Under the pieces are notes generated by a model. It was given only the letters and a program-made list of their open reading frames with translations, was not told the origin of the DNA and did no database searches. From assembly GCF_938030785.1 (NCBI RefSeq), contig NZ_CALHIK010000004.1:1-55446 (forward strand): a stretch of 55,446 nucleotides of DNA. The letters run 5' to 3'. Numbering within the stretch: the first letter of the stretch is position 1; each line of letters starts with the position of its first letter. Shown here one piece after another: positions 25,644 to 33,844 of the stretch. The stretch comes from an uncultured Campylobacter sp. GTDB taxonomy: Bacteria; Campylobacterota; Campylobacteria; Campylobacterales; Campylobacteraceae. A program made the position numbers and the translations under genes.

Positions 25644-26282
25644 TTAGTCGTTTTGGTTTTTTTGCAGATAACGATAAACGCTCGGTTCTGAGATATTTAG
25701 ATATTTGGCTACTTTGGGTATCGATCCCTTGACGTTGAAAATTCCGTTTTCATAAAGCTTCTTAATGCATTTAGCCCTATTTTTAGGCTTTGGATCGCTC
25801 GCGTTTAGATCATGCCTTTTCAGTATATCCTCTATAATCTCTTCTATATTTTCGCTAAGTTGCTCTATTGCGTCTTGGGCGCTTGTTTTGGCGTCTTGCG
25901 CAGTTAAATTTGCAAGCTTTAAAAGATCGTTTGAAAGTTTTTCAAATTTACTTCCGTCATAGTTTATACATAGCATTCCTTCAATATTTTGTCCATTTTT
26001 TATAAAAAAGGTCGAGCCGTTGATCTTTAAATTTGAACTAGTTTTTGCCTTATAATTGGTTATATAATCGCATTCTAGGTACTTTTTTGATTGGATGAGA
26101 TCCAAAGCAAAACCCGTTAGCGGGGAGTTTATACTACGCCCGCTGATATGAGAGTTTTCGATGGCTACTACGCTTGAGCCCTTTTGATTTATATCATGCA
26201 GAACTATTTCATAGTTCTGACCAAGAACTTCGCCTAAAAATTTTACTAACTTTTCATACCGTCTTTTTAAATCATCAGTCAT
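25644..26282 (-). CDS. YheO/DauR-type transcriptional regulator (PAS_6 plus HTH_22)
   Basis: The 212-residue protein has the YheO-like PAS domain (about 5-115: YEIVLHDINQKGSSVVAIEN, MLCINYD) that senses a small ligand, a linker helix, and a C-terminal helix-turn-helix (about 165-210: GIFNVKGSIPKVAKYLNISE then PSVYRYLQ). DauR of this family controls D-arginine catabolism, and relatives often sit beside ridA, PLP deaminases and dicarboxylate carriers. It is expected to control the downstream operon in response to its substrate. A separate AT-rich gap of about 230 bp lies before ridA, so regulator and operon may be transcribed separately. Confidence 0.88.
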   Translation of the reverse strand: MTDDLKRRYEKLVKFLGEVLGQNYEIVLHDINQKGSSVVAIENSHISGRSINSPLTGFALDLIQSKKYLECDYITNYKAKTSSNLKINGSTFFIKNGQNIEGMLCINYDGSKFEKLSNDLLKLANLTAQDAKTSAQDAIEQLSENIEEIIEDILKRHDLNASDPKPKNRAKCIKKLYENGIFNVKGSIPKVAKYLNISEPSVYRYLQKNQND

Positions 26283-26375
26283 ATTTCATACCTCGTTTAA
26301 AATTATAAAGATTAAGTAGCAGCCATTTTACTAATAAAATAAAGTTTAAATTTAAACATAATTATACAACCTAGT

Positions 26376-26927
26376 TCAATGCTTTGCTCGCGCGTAGGCC
26401 AAAATATATTCAAAGCCCGAATATAGCGTCAGTGCGACCGCGATCCAGAGTAGGGCGTTTGCGTAGGGCCACTGCATCGTTAGCCAGCCGATAGCGATCA
26501 TCTGAAAGACCGTCTTCACCTTGCCCGCCATCGACGCGGCGACCTCTACGCCGTCGCCCGCCATCGCCACGCGAAGGCCAGTGATGAAAAACTCGCGGAT
26601 TAGGATCAGATAGATCGCCCACGGACTGGCGCGCCCGATAAACATAAGCCCCAAAAAGCCCGCAAGCGTCAGCATCTTATCGGCGAGCGGATCGATGATA
26701 GCGCCGAGCCTCGTTTTTTGGTTCCAAGAGCGCGCGATGTATCCGTCGAAAAAGTCCGTAACGGAGGCGATTACAAAGACTAGCGCGGCAAAATAATCGA
26801 TCCAGCTTACGTGCACCGAGCCCACCATGCCGCCGCCGTCCGCATGACCGGCTAGTAAGATCAGCCAGAAAAACAGCGGCGCCAGCGCAACGCGAAAGCT
26901 CGCTAAAATATTGGGTAAATTTAGCAT
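26376..26927 (-). CDS. pgsA: CDP-diacylglycerol-glycerol-3-phosphate 3-phosphatidyltransferase
   Basis: PgsA makes phosphatidylglycerol phosphate at the inner membrane, the committed step to PG and cardiolipin. The 183-residue protein has several membrane helices and the CDP-alcohol phosphotransferase motif D-G-x2-A-R-x8-G-x3-D-x3-D in VTDFFDGYIARSW and GAIIDPLADKML. It starts as TAATG with the upstream reductase gene and ends the pyrD operon. In related genomes rseP follows directly; here the metabolic block intervenes. Confidence 0.94.
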   Translation of the reverse strand: MLNLPNILASFRVALAPLFFWLILLAGHADGGGMVGSVHVSWIDYFAALVFVIASVTDFFDGYIARSWNQKTRLGAIIDPLADKMLTLAGFLGLMFIGRASPWAIYLILIREFFITGLRVAMAGDGVEVAASMAGKVKTVFQMIAIGWLTMQWPYANALLWIAVALTLYSGFEYILAYARAKH

Positions 26928-27706
26928 TATTTAAAGGTTGTTCCGCCATCGACGATGAAGGTGTGCCCCGTCACCCAGCTAGCCTTGCTCGAGCATAGAA
27001 ATAAACATGCTCCCGCCAAATCCTCCGGCTGCCCCATACGTCCTAGCGGGCTAAGCTCGGCGGTTTTATCGCGCACCTCCTCGTAGTTCGTAAAGGCCCG
27101 CAGCGCGTCCGTCTCGATCGGTCCGCCGCTTACTACGTTTACGCGGATGTTTTTTTCGCCGAGCTCGGTCGCGGCGTAGCGTGCCATCGCCTCAACTGCG
27201 GCTTTCGCCGTGCCGTGACCCGCGTAGTTTTCGATATAGACTAAATTTCCCGTGGAGCTAAGCGATATGATCGAGCCGCCGCCTACCGCCTCCATGCGCT
27301 TTGCGGCTTCTTGTGCGCCCACGACGAAGGCATTTACGGTCGCGGTAAAGATATTGTTGATACCGCGCGGCTTTAGCCTCATAAATTTAGTGTATCCGCC
27401 CGCGACCGCGCGACCCGAGATGATGGCGTTTGAGATGAAAAAATCCACTCGCGCAAAATCCTCGTCGATCTTGGCAAAGAGCTCCTTGTAGGTCTCGGGC
27501 TCTAAGATATTGAGCGCATAAGCGCGTGCCTTGATGCCGTAAGCCTTCTCAAGATCGGCTGCTTGCGAAGTCGCTAGCTCCTCGTTGGAATTATACGTAA
27601 AAGCGATATTTGCTCCCGCAGCTGCGAATTCCAAAACTATCGCCCTGCCTATGCCTCTCGTGCCGCCGCTGATAACTAGCGTTTTTCCTTTAAATTCGTT
27701 CGTCAA
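26927..27706 (-). CDS. FabL-like short-chain dehydrogenase (enoyl-ACP reductase type)
   Basis: The 259-residue SDR has a nucleotide-binding GGTRGIGRAI (about 15-24) and ends in FIVDGGTTFK. Its active-site tyrosine and lysine are spaced Y-x6-K (NYAGHGTAK), as in enoyl-ACP reductases, not Y-x3-K of ordinary SDRs. VSGGPIETDALRAF closely resembles Bacillus FabL. It may thus reduce trans-2-enoyl-ACP with NADPH and add triclosan tolerance, but relatives in Campylobacter and Helicobacter are also annotated simply as oxidoreductases. It lies immediately after dapA in a tightly packed operon. Confidence 0.85.
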   Translation of the reverse strand: MTNEFKGKTLVISGGTRGIGRAIVLEFAAAGANIAFTYNSNEELATSQAADLEKAYGIKARAYALNILEPETYKELFAKIDEDFARVDFFISNAIISGRAVAGGYTKFMRLKPRGINNIFTATVNAFVVGAQEAAKRMEAVGGGSIISLSSTGNLVYIENYAGHGTAKAAVEAMARYAATELGEKNIRVNVVSGGPIETDALRAFTNYEEVRDKTAELSPLGRMGQPEDLAGACLFLCSSKASWVTGHTFIVDGGTTFK

Positions 27707-28603
27707 TTAAAATCCTTTGATAGCGTATTGTTTCATTACGTTTTCTATTTTTTTGAGGTTTTCCGTGCTCGGCTCGCAAAGCGGCAAGCGGTACTCTAAA
27801 CTCGGCGTTAGGCCTGCAATATACATCGCCGCTTTGATCGGGATCGGATTGCTCTCGCAGAATAAAATTTTATTGATCGCGTAGAGATCGTCGTTGATCT
27901 GCTTGGCTTTTAAAAACTCATTTTGCAGCGCAAATTTCGTAAGCTTCGCCGTGTAATCGGGCAGTAAATTTGCCGTAACCGAGATCACTCCCTTGCCGCC
28001 GTTGCTTAGTATCGGATAGTTGATCGCATCTTCGCCGCTAAGCACGCTAAGGCGCGGCTCGTGCGCGAGTAGATCGACGCATTTATCGATGCTGCCGCTT
28101 GCTTCTTTGACGCCGTAGATGTTCTCGCAGTCGTTAAAAAGCTTGATGATCGTATCTGCGGCGATGTCGCAGCCGGTGCGACCCGGGACGTTATATAGCA
28201 GCACCGGCAGATCTACCGAGCTCGCGATCGCTTTGTAGTGCAGATACAGCCCCTTTTGGGTGGGTTTGTTGTAGTAGGGCGCTACGGATAAAATTCCGTC
28301 CGCGCCGTGAGCCTGTGCAAACTGCGCGAGTCCGATCGCTTCGTGAGTTGCATTACTGCCCGCGCCCGCTAACACCTTAACGTCCGTGCCCTTGCACGCA
28401 TCTACGGCGATCTCGATACAGACGCGGTGCTCGTCGTGCGTCAGCGTCGCGCTCTCGCCCGTGGTACCGACGGGTACGACCGCGCTTATGCCGTTTGCGA
28501 TCTGTCTTTTGATGAGCTTGGCGTAGGTCTGCTCGTCCAATTTGCCCTCTTTAAAAGGCGTGATCAGCGCCGTCATAGAGCCGATTATGACATTTTTATT
28601 CAT
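27707..28603 (-). CDS. dapA: 4-hydroxy-tetrahydrodipicolinate synthase
   Basis: DapA condenses pyruvate with aspartate semialdehyde, the first step to diaminopimelate and lysine. The 298-residue barrel has the Schiff-base lysine K166 in IYGVKEASGS, Y138 and R142 in LLYNVPGRT, and the VPVGTTGESATL motif (about 43-54). The length is normal. It overlaps the M16 peptidase gene by 8 bp and abuts the reductase gene. Confidence 0.96.
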   Translation of the reverse strand: MNKNVIIGSMTALITPFKEGKLDEQTYAKLIKRQIANGISAVVPVGTTGESATLTHDEHRVCIEIAVDACKGTDVKVLAGAGSNATHEAIGLAQFAQAHGADGILSVAPYYNKPTQKGLYLHYKAIASSVDLPVLLYNVPGRTGCDIAADTIIKLFNDCENIYGVKEASGSIDKCVDLLAHEPRLSVLSGEDAINYPILSNGGKGVISVTANLLPDYTAKLTKFALQNEFLKAKQINDDLYAINKILFCESNPIPIKAAMYIAGLTPSLEYRLPLCEPSTENLKKIENVMKQYAIKGF

Positions 28604-29849
28604 CGTTTTCCTTTCGTAAGATAATGCTCGTGGAATTTTTAAGGCTTAGATAGGTCTTCATCGCTTTTTTAACCGCGTTTTTATCTAGGCTTTTGATCTC
28701 GCGCTCCAGCCTAAATAGCGCGTCCAGATCGCCGCGGACGATGTAGCTGCCGTACATCTGCGCTACCTTGCTAGCGCTGTCGAGAGAGTAGATCAGATCG
28801 CTACTTAGGGTGTTTTTGATCTTTAGCATATCGTCGTCGCTTATTTTTGCTTTTTTGGCTTTTTCGATCAGCGCTAAAATTTCATCCCTCAGCGCCTCGC
28901 CGCTTACGCCTTGGTTGCAAACGGCAAAGACTATAAATAAATTCTCGTCCTTGGCGCTCATATCGTAGATGTTGATCTGATTGGCGAGCTTTTTCTCATC
29001 GACCAGCACGCGCTGTAAAAGCGAGCTCTTGCCGCCGCTAAGATATATATCCATCGCTTTAATCGCCGCGGCGTCAGGATGGTTAAACGGCGGAATTTTA
29101 AAGGCGACGGCCACGATCTGCGCCTCGCTGTTTTTATAAATAACGCTAAGCTTTTCGCCGTCTTGCGCGGGCTCGGTGCAGTGAAGGCGCGGAATTTCGC
29201 TTTTGTTTTTTACGGGCGCGAAGTGTTTTTTGGCCGCATCAAACGCCGCCTTTTCGCCGATGTCGCCAGTGATCAGCAGTACGGCGTTTTGAGGCTGATA
29301 AAATTTAGCGTGAAATTCCTTGATATCTTTGATGCTCCAGTTTTCGATATCCTTGCGAAAGCCGATCGGCGTCCAGTGGTACGGGTGGTACAAAAACGCG
29401 GCGTTGTAGAGCCTGAAAAATAGATATCCGAACGGATCGTTATCGGTGCGCCACAGCCGCTCCTCGAGCACGACCTTGCGCTCGGGCTGAAATTCTTTGT
29501 CTTTGAGGCTCAAGTTTTGCATTATGTCGGCGTAAAGATCCAAGCAGACCTCTAAATTTGAGCTCGCACACTTAATGAAGTAGTGCGTGTAATCAAAGCC
29601 CGTGCTTGCGTTGTTTACGCCGCCAAATCCCTTTACGATCGCGTCAAACTCGCCCGCCTTGCGATTTTTCGTGGATTTAAAATTTAGATGCTCCAGCATG
29701 TGCGCGATGCCGCTTTTGCCCATCGTCTCGTCGCGCGAGCCGACGTTGTAAAACACGTCCACGCTGATGACGCCGCTGCCTTTATTCATCGGGATGTGAT
29801 AAATTTGAAGTCCGTTTTGCAGCGTGATTTTCTTAAATTTCGGAAACAT
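28596..29849 (-). CDS. M16-family zinc peptidase
   Basis: The 417-residue protein is an insulinase/processing-peptidase relative with the inverted zinc motif HMLEH (H50, E53, H54) and a typical second half (PQNAVLLITGDIGEKAAFDA) that packs on the first. The third zinc ligand glutamate is expected in the YADIMQNLSLKDKEFQPERKVV region. There is no signal peptide, so it is probably cytoplasmic or exported by another route. The homologous gene sits between pyrD and dapA in Campylobacter and Helicobacter; its substrate is unknown. It begins TAATG with pyrD. Confidence 0.9.
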   Translation of the reverse strand: MFPKFKKITLQNGLQIYHIPMNKGSGVISVDVFYNVGSRDETMGKSGIAHMLEHLNFKSTKNRKAGEFDAIVKGFGGVNNASTGFDYTHYFIKCASSNLEVCLDLYADIMQNLSLKDKEFQPERKVVLEERLWRTDNDPFGYLFFRLYNAAFLYHPYHWTPIGFRKDIENWSIKDIKEFHAKFYQPQNAVLLITGDIGEKAAFDAAKKHFAPVKNKSEIPRLHCTEPAQDGEKLSVIYKNSEAQIVAVAFKIPPFNHPDAAAIKAMDIYLSGGKSSLLQRVLVDEKKLANQINIYDMSAKDENLFIVFAVCNQGVSGEALRDEILALIEKAKKAKISDDDMLKIKNTLSSDLIYSLDSASKVAQMYGSYIVRGDLDALFRLEREIKSLDKNAVKKAMKTYLSLKNSTSIILRKENDE

Positions 29850-31972
29850 TAATCTTTTTTCGCCTTTCGTTTTTTGCTTGAGTTTTGCTCCGCGTCTTGG
29901 GCACCGCTCGCTTTTTTAGCCTCTTTAAGCTCTTTGATCTCTTTAGCCTCGGCATTTTTAGTTTTTGCGCCGCTTTGCTTTGCGTTTTTGGCTTTTAAGC
30001 TTTTGCTTTCCGCACTATTTTTTGACGCGGCTTTAGTTTTAGAATTTTTACTTTCTATGTCGTTTTTTGGCGCGGCTTTAGTTGCGGTTATATTTTTTGG
30101 CGCAGTTTTGGTTTTGGTGGTTTTGCTTGCCGCGCTGCTTTGTTTCGCGTTTTTGGCCTCTAAATTCTCGCTCTTTGCGCCGCTTTGCGAGAGGTTTTTA
30201 GCTGCAGCGCCCTTTTGCTGCGCAGTATTCTGCGCGCCATCTTTCTGCGAAGCGTCATCATACTGCGCAGTATTCTGCGCGCCATCTTTCTGCGAAGCGT
30301 CGTTATCTTTCGCAGTATCTTTTTGTACGGCGTCTTTTTGCGTAGCGTCCTTTGAAATTTTACCGCGTTTGGAGGTTATGCCGCTTTTTGAAATTTGACT
30401 TTGTTTTTGATCCGCACCGCTTTTGGAAGCTCTTTTTGAAATTTTATCCTGTTTCTCATCGGTGCTGCCTTGCTTTGCGCTTTTAGCTTCTAAATTTTCG
30501 CTTTTTGCGCTGCTTCGTTTTGAGCTTTTAATCTCCGAATTTCCGCTCTCCGCACCGCTTTGCTCGATTGATCTTTGATCCGTCGCAGTATCTGTGTTTA
30601 TCAAAGCATTTAAATTTGCCGAAGCGCTAGAATTTTCGTCTGCTTCGGAGCTTGAGTTTGTTTGAGCGGTTGGAATTTCATCTGTTTTAGCAGCGGGAAT
30701 TTCATCAGCTTGGGCATTCGATATCTCGCTTTTGCCGTCGTTTAAAATTTCGTCCGCATCCCTGCTTTCGGGTGCGTTTGAAATTTCACTCGTTTCCTCG
30801 CCTTCGGGTGCGCTTGAAATTTTATCCGCCTCTTTGCTTTCGTAAGCGCGCAAATCCGAGCCGTCGCCGCGATTTTCGGCCTGATCGCCTCTGATGCCGT
30901 ATCCTTCGCCCGCGCGATCTTTTAAATTCGCCCCGACCGCCTCGCTTATGTTATTAAAGCCGTCCGCGCGCAAAAGCTCTGCTAGCCCCTCGTTGATCGA
31001 TTTTGCGACGAACGGGCCTTTGAAGATAAAGGCGGTAAAAATTTGAACCAGGCTCGCGCCTGATTTGATGCGCTCGTAGGCCTCCTGCGCGCTGTCTATG
31101 CCGCCGCAGCTGATTAGGATCGTGCGGCCGAAGAGCTCGCGAGCGACCTGTGCGAAAAGCTCGCGCGATTTTTCGGTGATCAGCCTACCGCTTAGACCGC
31201 CAAAGTCCCTAGCATTGGGGCTTAGCGAATAATCAACGCTGGTGTTGTTTATGATGATGCCGCTTGCGCCGCTTTGCACCGCGCACTCGCACAGCGCGAT
31301 CGCCTGATCCGCGCTCATATCGGGCGCCAGCTTTAAGACGAGCGGCCTGTTCGTGATCTTTTTCATCGCTCCGATGAGCTCGCTTATGAAGCTGTTTTCT
31401 TGCAAAGCGCGCAGATTTGGGGTGTTCGGCGAGCTTACGTTGATGATGAAAAAATCGCACAGCCCGTCAAATTTACGCGCCAAGACCTCATAATCGCTCA
31501 GCGCATCCTCGTTCGGGGTAGCTTTGTTTTTGCCGATATTTGCGGCGATCGGGATTTTAAAAGGATAAATTTTTCGCACGCGATGCTCGATAACATCGGC
31601 GCCTTCGTTGTTAAAGCCCATCGCGTTTTGGATGCTCTGCTCGCTAACGAGGCGAAAAAGTCGCGGCTTTTCGTTGCCGCTTTGAGGGCGCGGCGTAAAG
31701 GTGCCAAAATCGATGTGTCCGAAGCCAAGAGCAGCCAGCGGCGCGATCATCGTGGCGTTTTTGTCAAAGCCTCCCGCGATACCTACGGGATTATCAAAGC
31801 TGAGATTCCATATATTTTGAGTTAAAATTTCATCTTTATAAACGCCGAATTTTGCCAAAGCTTCAAGTCCGCCCGGAGTCGCATAGAGCGCGCGAAGTCC
31901 GAATTCTGCGATCTTGTGAGCGGTTTCTGGATCAAATCGAAAAAAGATTTTTTTCAAGGTATCATAATTCAT
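29849..31972 (-). CDS. pyrD: Dihydroorotate dehydrogenase (class 2) with a 355-residue low-complexity tail
   Basis: Residues 1 to about 352 are a complete quinone-linked PyrD: an N-terminal membrane-associating helix, NPVGIAGGFDKNA, INVSSPNTPNLR with the catalytic serine that marks class 2, and the FMN-binding ISCGGIDSAQEAYERIKSGA. It oxidises dihydroorotate to orotate in pyrimidine synthesis. Ordinary PyrD stops at about 350 residues. Here residues 353-707 are hydrophilic, built almost only of A, K, S, N, Q, D, E, T and G, with repeated SENLEAK-x-AKQ and SQKDGAQNTAQ units and a lysine-rich end (KKRKAKKD). I see no stop or restart between the parts, so it is one polypeptide unless cleaved. 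The tail is probably disordered; its role is unknown. Confidence 0.93.
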   Translation of the reverse strand: MNYDTLKKIFFRFDPETAHKIAEFGLRALYATPGGLEALAKFGVYKDEILTQNIWNLSFDNPVGIAGGFDKNATMIAPLAALGFGHIDFGTFTPRPQSGNEKPRLFRLVSEQSIQNAMGFNNEGADVIEHRVRKIYPFKIPIAANIGKNKATPNEDALSDYEVLARKFDGLCDFFIINVSSPNTPNLRALQENSFISELIGAMKKITNRPLVLKLAPDMSADQAIALCECAVQSGASGIIINNTSVDYSLSPNARDFGGLSGRLITEKSRELFAQVARELFGRTILISCGGIDSAQEAYERIKSGASLVQIFTAFIFKGPFVAKSINEGLAELLRADGFNNISEAVGANLKDRAGEGYGIRGDQAENRGDGSDLRAYESKEADKISSAPEGEETSEISNAPESRDADEILNDGKSEISNAQADEIPAAKTDEIPTAQTNSSSEADENSSASANLNALINTDTATDQRSIEQSGAESGNSEIKSSKRSSAKSENLEAKSAKQGSTDEKQDKISKRASKSGADQKQSQISKSGITSKRGKISKDATQKDAVQKDTAKDNDASQKDGAQNTAQYDDASQKDGAQNTAQQKGAAAKNLSQSGAKSENLEAKNAKQSSAASKTTKTKTAPKNITATKAAPKNDIESKNSKTKAASKNSAESKSLKAKNAKQSGAKTKNAEAKEIKELKEAKKASGAQDAEQNSSKKRKAKKD
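30221..30350. repeat. 45-bp tandem repeat inside the pyrD tail
   Basis: A 45-bp unit beginning CGCAGTATTCTGCGCGCC occurs at 30221-30265 and again at 30266-30310, differing only at its end. A degenerate third copy follows to about 30350. The unit encodes 15 residues (SQKDGAQNTAQ plus four), so copy-number change would keep frame. Confidence 0.85.
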
Positions 31973-32329
31973 AATTTTTCCTCAAATTTTGCGTAATGGT
32001 AGCTAAAATTTAATTAAATATAGATAAGGATTTCGCGCTGAATTGCAATTCGCGGCGGTTAAATTTAGTTTTAGAATTACGCGAGAAATGCCGGTAAAAT
32101 TTCTACGGCTTGCAATGAGCGATTTAAATTTACGCAGAAGTCTAAAGATGCGCAGCGCAAATTTTATAAATTTAGCCCGCCCGGGTACGTGCCGAAACGT
32201 GCGGTATCCGTGGTGTGGCTCGCGATGGCGGGCATCGTAGTGAGATTTTTATCCTGCGTCTGACTGCGCTCAATCCCGCCCAAGCTAAATTTTAAAATTT
32301 AAAGTGTTCTGCTCGCGCCGTTTGAGCTT
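31973..32329. other. Gene-free region upstream of pyrD
   Basis: About 360 bp between the pyrD start and the end of the next minus-strand gene; it should hold the promoter of the pyrD operon. GCCCGCC (32175-32181) pairs with GGCGGGC (32227-32233), giving a long-loop GC stem that may belong to the 3' end of the membrane protein transcript. No gene is supported. Confidence 0.4.
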
Positions 32330-33517
32330 TTAGCGCGCGTCTTTGCCGCCGAAAGCAGCAATCATCGTACCTAGAGGAATGATCGTAACGCCCAAGATAA
32401 TCGCTAGCGGGTTTAGCAAGGACAGCTTGGCAAGCAGATAGATCGCCGCTACGAGCGCCGCGTAGGATAGAATTTTAAACGGAGAGAAAAACGCCCCCGC
32501 AAAATTACTCCGAACCTCGCTCCGCTCAAGCTCGCCCTCAAAATCGTCCGCGCCGTCGAAATCATCATTTGATCCGTCGTGCGCGTCGCCAATCCCACCC
32601 CCAAAATCGCTCGTACCGTCGTCCGGTTCGCTATCTACATCGCCGCCACGATTGCCGCTATCTGTGCCGTCGCTCCGCTCGCCGCTATCTAAGCCGTCGC
32701 CGCTCGCTTCGCTTTTTAAGTCGTCGTAACGCTCGCCTATGCCGTCTTGCGAACTATCGCTAGCTTCGTCGTTTATGCCGCCGTGTGAGTTGCCGCAAGT
32801 CGCGCAATCTTTCATATTAAATTTATCGGCGACGTGTCCCAAAGCGGTCGCGTTGCAAGCGGAGATTTCGTTGCGGTTGCCTTCGGTAGAATTTAAGTCG
32901 CGCTTGGTAGCAGCGGTTCTGCTGCGCTCGGCGTCTAAATTTGAGCTGCGAGTAAAATTTATATCGGCGGAGCTTGCGGTACGCTCGGCGGCGGTTTCGT
33001 CGTACAGAGCGCAACTATCGCCGTTTTCGGTGCTGGTCTCGCCGCTTGTGAAATTTACGGCGCCTTCGGAATTTTGCGCGTTTGAAATTTCAGCGCCTGA
33101 ATTTACGCCCCTAAAGCTTTCGCTCTTTAAAATTTCACCGCCGCAAATTTTGCCGTATGAAATTTCATCGCCGTCGCTTACGTCGCCTCGGTTTTCGCCG
33201 CCAAAGCTTGCGGCATTCGTATCGCTGGCGGAAGTTTTACCGCTTATGAAACCTGCGGAATTTTTAGGACTTCGCCATAAAAATTCATCGTATTTACCGG
33301 CTCTTAGCTCATCTTCTATTTTGTTGCGGTAAGCGCGAAATGAAAAATATACCGCGCCGAATGCGCCCAAAAATCCCGCTTCCAAGCTAAGAAGCCACGC
33401 AAGCGCCCGCACGACGAAAGAGCCCGCGCCCAAAAATCCGCCGCCGCAAAGCGCTAGCCCAAGCAGGGCAAACGCCGCGTTTAGCGTGCAGTATATGAGC
33501 AAAAACCGCCTATTCAA
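32330..33517 (-). CDS. Membrane protein with a large low-complexity insert
   Basis: The 395-residue product has two hydrophobic helices at the N-terminus (about 5-30 and 35-62), a basic turn (YRNKIEDELRAGKYDEFLW), then about 250 residues rich in S, D, E, N, A and G, and finally two more helices (about 345-390: KILSYAALVAAIYLLAKL, PLAIILGVTIIPLGTM). The outer parts look like the small four-helix membrane protein encoded next to hemL in Campylobacter; the central insert is extra. The start overlaps the AtpZ-like stop (ATGA). Function is unknown; the linkage to an AtpI/AtpZ-like gene hints at ATP synthase assembly or ion handling. Confidence 0.75.
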   Translation of the reverse strand: MNRRFLLIYCTLNAAFALLGLALCGGGFLGAGSFVVRALAWLLSLEAGFLGAFGAVYFSFRAYRNKIEDELRAGKYDEFLWRSPKNSAGFISGKTSASDTNAASFGGENRGDVSDGDEISYGKICGGEILKSESFRGVNSGAEISNAQNSEGAVNFTSGETSTENGDSCALYDETAAERTASSADINFTRSSNLDAERSRTAATKRDLNSTEGNRNEISACNATALGHVADKFNMKDCATCGNSHGGINDEASDSSQDGIGERYDDLKSEASGDGLDSGERSDGTDSGNRGGDVDSEPDDGTSDFGGGIGDAHDGSNDDFDGADDFEGELERSEVRSNFAGAFFSPFKILSYAALVAAIYLLAKLSLLNPLAIILGVTIIPLGTMIAAFGGKDAR

Positions 33518-33813
33518 TCCCGCTCATCCCATTCATCGTCGTCGTCAAAATTTTTCGGATCCGCCTTGTATCTCGGATCGTCCTCGAGCTCTTTTAGGCT
33601 CGAATTTAGCGCCTTGCACGCACGGTAAACGTTCAAGAATGCCGCCGCGATGCCGATGGCGATGCCAAGCCAGAGCAGAAGCAGCGAGCCCGTGAGGTGC
33701 CGCAGCCCAAGTCCGATCGCTACTCCGATGCCGATCGCTACGACGATTGAGATGCCTAGGCTGATGTCACAGGCGCCCTTTACGATTTTGTTTAAATTTT
33801 TCGTTACTCTCAT
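33514..33813 (-). CDS. AtpZ/AtpI-like small membrane protein
   Basis: The 99-residue protein has two hydrophobic helices (about 17-37 and 43-62) with an RHLTG turn between them, the shape of the AtpZ/AtpI family that assists F1Fo ATP synthase assembly or magnesium handling. The C-terminal 30 residues are very acidic (DDDDEWDERD). It overlaps the following membrane protein gene by 4 bp and follows hemL by about 30 bp, so the three are probably one transcript. Confidence 0.75.
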   Translation of the reverse strand: MRVTKNLNKIVKGACDISLGISIVVAIGIGVAIGLGLRHLTGSLLLLWLGIAIGIAAAFLNVYRACKALNSSLKELEDDPRYKADPKNFDDDDEWDERD

Positions 33814-33844
33814 CTAAAATCCGATTAAATTTAAAATGCAGCCC

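Noticed and set aside
30221..30350. CRISPR-like repeat array
   Set aside because: The 45-bp units are directly adjacent with no spacers, lie within a coding frame and encode a 15-residue repeat. No cas genes are in the window.
29874..30398. Plus-strand open frame of 174 codons encoding a hydrophobic, membrane-like product
   Set aside because: It is antisense to the Ala/Lys/Ser-rich pyrD tail; complementary codons of such a tail give Leu, Phe and Ala, imitating a membrane protein. No ribosome-binding site or family match was seen.
32739..33332. Plus-strand open frame of 197 codons
   Set aside because: It is antisense to the low-complexity insert of the membrane protein and is built of Ser/Leu/Pro repeats produced by that codon bias.
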